Source of the DNA: Acidimicrobiia bacterium
GTDB taxonomy: Bacteria; Actinomycetota; Acidimicrobiia; Acidimicrobiales; Ilumatobacteraceae
Length of the DNA: 7,176 nt
Direction: 5' to 3'
Assembly: GCA_013815505.1 (NCBI GenBank)
Contig: JACDGA010000092.1
Location: 1 to 7,176 of the forward strand
In this document: piece after piece, positions 6,720 through 7,176 of the stretch
Layout: every line of letters starts with the position of its first letter
Position numbering within the stretch: the stretch's first letter is position 1
Made by a program: the position numbers and the translations under genes
The notes under the pieces: generated by a model
Told to the model about the DNA's origin: nothing
The model's input: only the letters and a program-made list of their open reading frames with translations
The model's database searches: none

Positions 6720-7091
6720 TCAGCCGTACCAGAACGCGTACCAGCCGCCGGCGCGCACGCCGTTGTAGTACGTCTCGGCGACGCCGTAGCAGTAGGCGCG
6801 GGTCGGGTTGTACCAGGCGTACTGCGCCCGGCACTGAGCGCGCATGTTGCCCAGGAAGTCGAGATCGCAGCGGTAGCGACCCCACTCGCTGCGCCCATAC
6901 GGCTTGGCCCCATAGCACCAGTCATGGGTGTGGCATGAGTTGTGGAAGTTGAATCCCCACCCCGAATCAGGAACCGCCGTGCAGGCGTCTCCGTCCGCTG
7001 ACACCGGCGGTGCGTCAGTGAGCACCGCCCCCCCGAGCGTCGTCCCAGCAGTCAGCGCAACTGCTGCGATCGCCTTTTTGATACCAAGCAT
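6720..7091 (-). CDS. Secreted bacterial phospholipase A2
   Basis: Phospholipase A2 hydrolyses the sn-2 ester of glycerophospholipids with calcium as cofactor; this one should act outside the cell. It has 123 residues with a signal peptide: basic start (K5, K6), hydrophobic core (8-24) and a likely cut after VSA (30-32). The core contains DACTAVPD (35-42), GFNFHNSC (46-53), HDWCY (56-60) and RCDLDFLGNM (74-83). By comparison from memory with the Streptomyces violaceoruber enzyme, H56 and D76 match the catalytic His-Asp pair, and D35 and D57 the calcium ligands. The spacing between D35 and H56 matches without gaps. Six Cys are present (37, 53, 59, 75, 87, 101), one pair more than the two-disulfide Streptomyces enzyme; C59-C75 is the likely extra bond. 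The ATG at 7091 has AGGAG 5 nt upstream. The gene is single and convergent with its left neighbour. Confidence 0.92.
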   Translation of the reverse strand: MLGIKKAIAAVALTAGTTLGGAVLTDAPPVSADGDACTAVPDSGWGFNFHNSCHTHDWCYGAKPYGRSEWGRYRCDLDFLGNMRAQCRAQYAWYNPTRAYCYGVAETYYNGVRAGGWYAFWYG

Positions 7092-7120
7092 CCAAACTCC
7101 TGTCGTTGGCGCCCCCGGTC

Positions 7121-7149
7121 ACTGTCGCGCCGATCGTTCACCTCGCCAA
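7121..7149 (-). promoter_or_regulatory. Possible promoter of the phospholipase gene
   Basis: On the minus strand TTGGCG (7144-7149) lies 17 nt before GACAGT (7121-7126). The -35 match is fair and the -10 match weak. A start near 7114 would leave a leader of about 22 nt. The window ends at 7176, so regulatory sites further upstream cannot be seen. Confidence 0.3.
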
Positions 7150-7176
7150 GTACTTTTTCCACGCGCTCGATCTGTT

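Noticed and set aside
6158..6925. 255-codon minus-strand open frame over the four-helix gene and the phospholipase gene
   Set aside because: It crosses the terminator and overlaps the phospholipase, which has a signal peptide and catalytic residues in a different frame; the translation is Ser/Thr/Arg-rich without features.

Overview
The window is high-GC DNA with strongly G/C-ending codons, Shine-Dalgarno sites of the GGAGG type and Actinomycetota-like proteins. The protein style, including a Gly/Thr/Pro-rich lipoprotein linker and a complete liv-type ABC cassette, suggests an actinobacterium, perhaps of the Acidimicrobiia. That placement is inference, because no rRNA or other marker gene is present.

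Most of the window (about 6036 down to 34, minus strand) reads as one operon in the order: small one-helix membrane protein, lipoprotein substrate-binding protein, LivH permease, LivM permease, LivG ATPase, LivF ATPase, and a small membrane protein with an Ada-like zinc motif. This is the full set of parts for a branched-chain/hydrophobic amino-acid (HAAT) type importer: the lipid-anchored receptor captures the ligand outside, LivH and LivM form the pore, and LivG and LivF drive transport with ATP. The ligand cannot be read from sequence; amino acids, amides, urea or small organic acids are all possible. The first genes are tightly coupled: 4-bp ATGA overlaps at the small protein/receptor and livH/livM junctions, a 14-nt gap between receptor and livH, and a 14-bp livM/livG overlap.

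The tight packing breaks only at the last two junctions, livG/livF (91 nt) and livF/zinc-motif gene (136 nt). Both gaps hold a copy of the same 69-bp repeat (58 of 69 positions identical, no gaps), in the same orientation and starting within 10 bp of the upstream stop codon. This intergenic repeat is the most unusual nucleotide-level structure in the window.

To the right of a divergent control region (6037-6206) lies a plus-strand gene for a four-helix membrane protein of unknown function. It converges on a minus-strand gene for a secreted bacterial phospholipase A2 (6720-7091). A perfect 14-bp inverted repeat between the two is a likely bidirectional terminator. No tRNA, rRNA, CRISPR array, transposase or phage gene was seen. 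There is no gene-free stretch longer than 300 bases.
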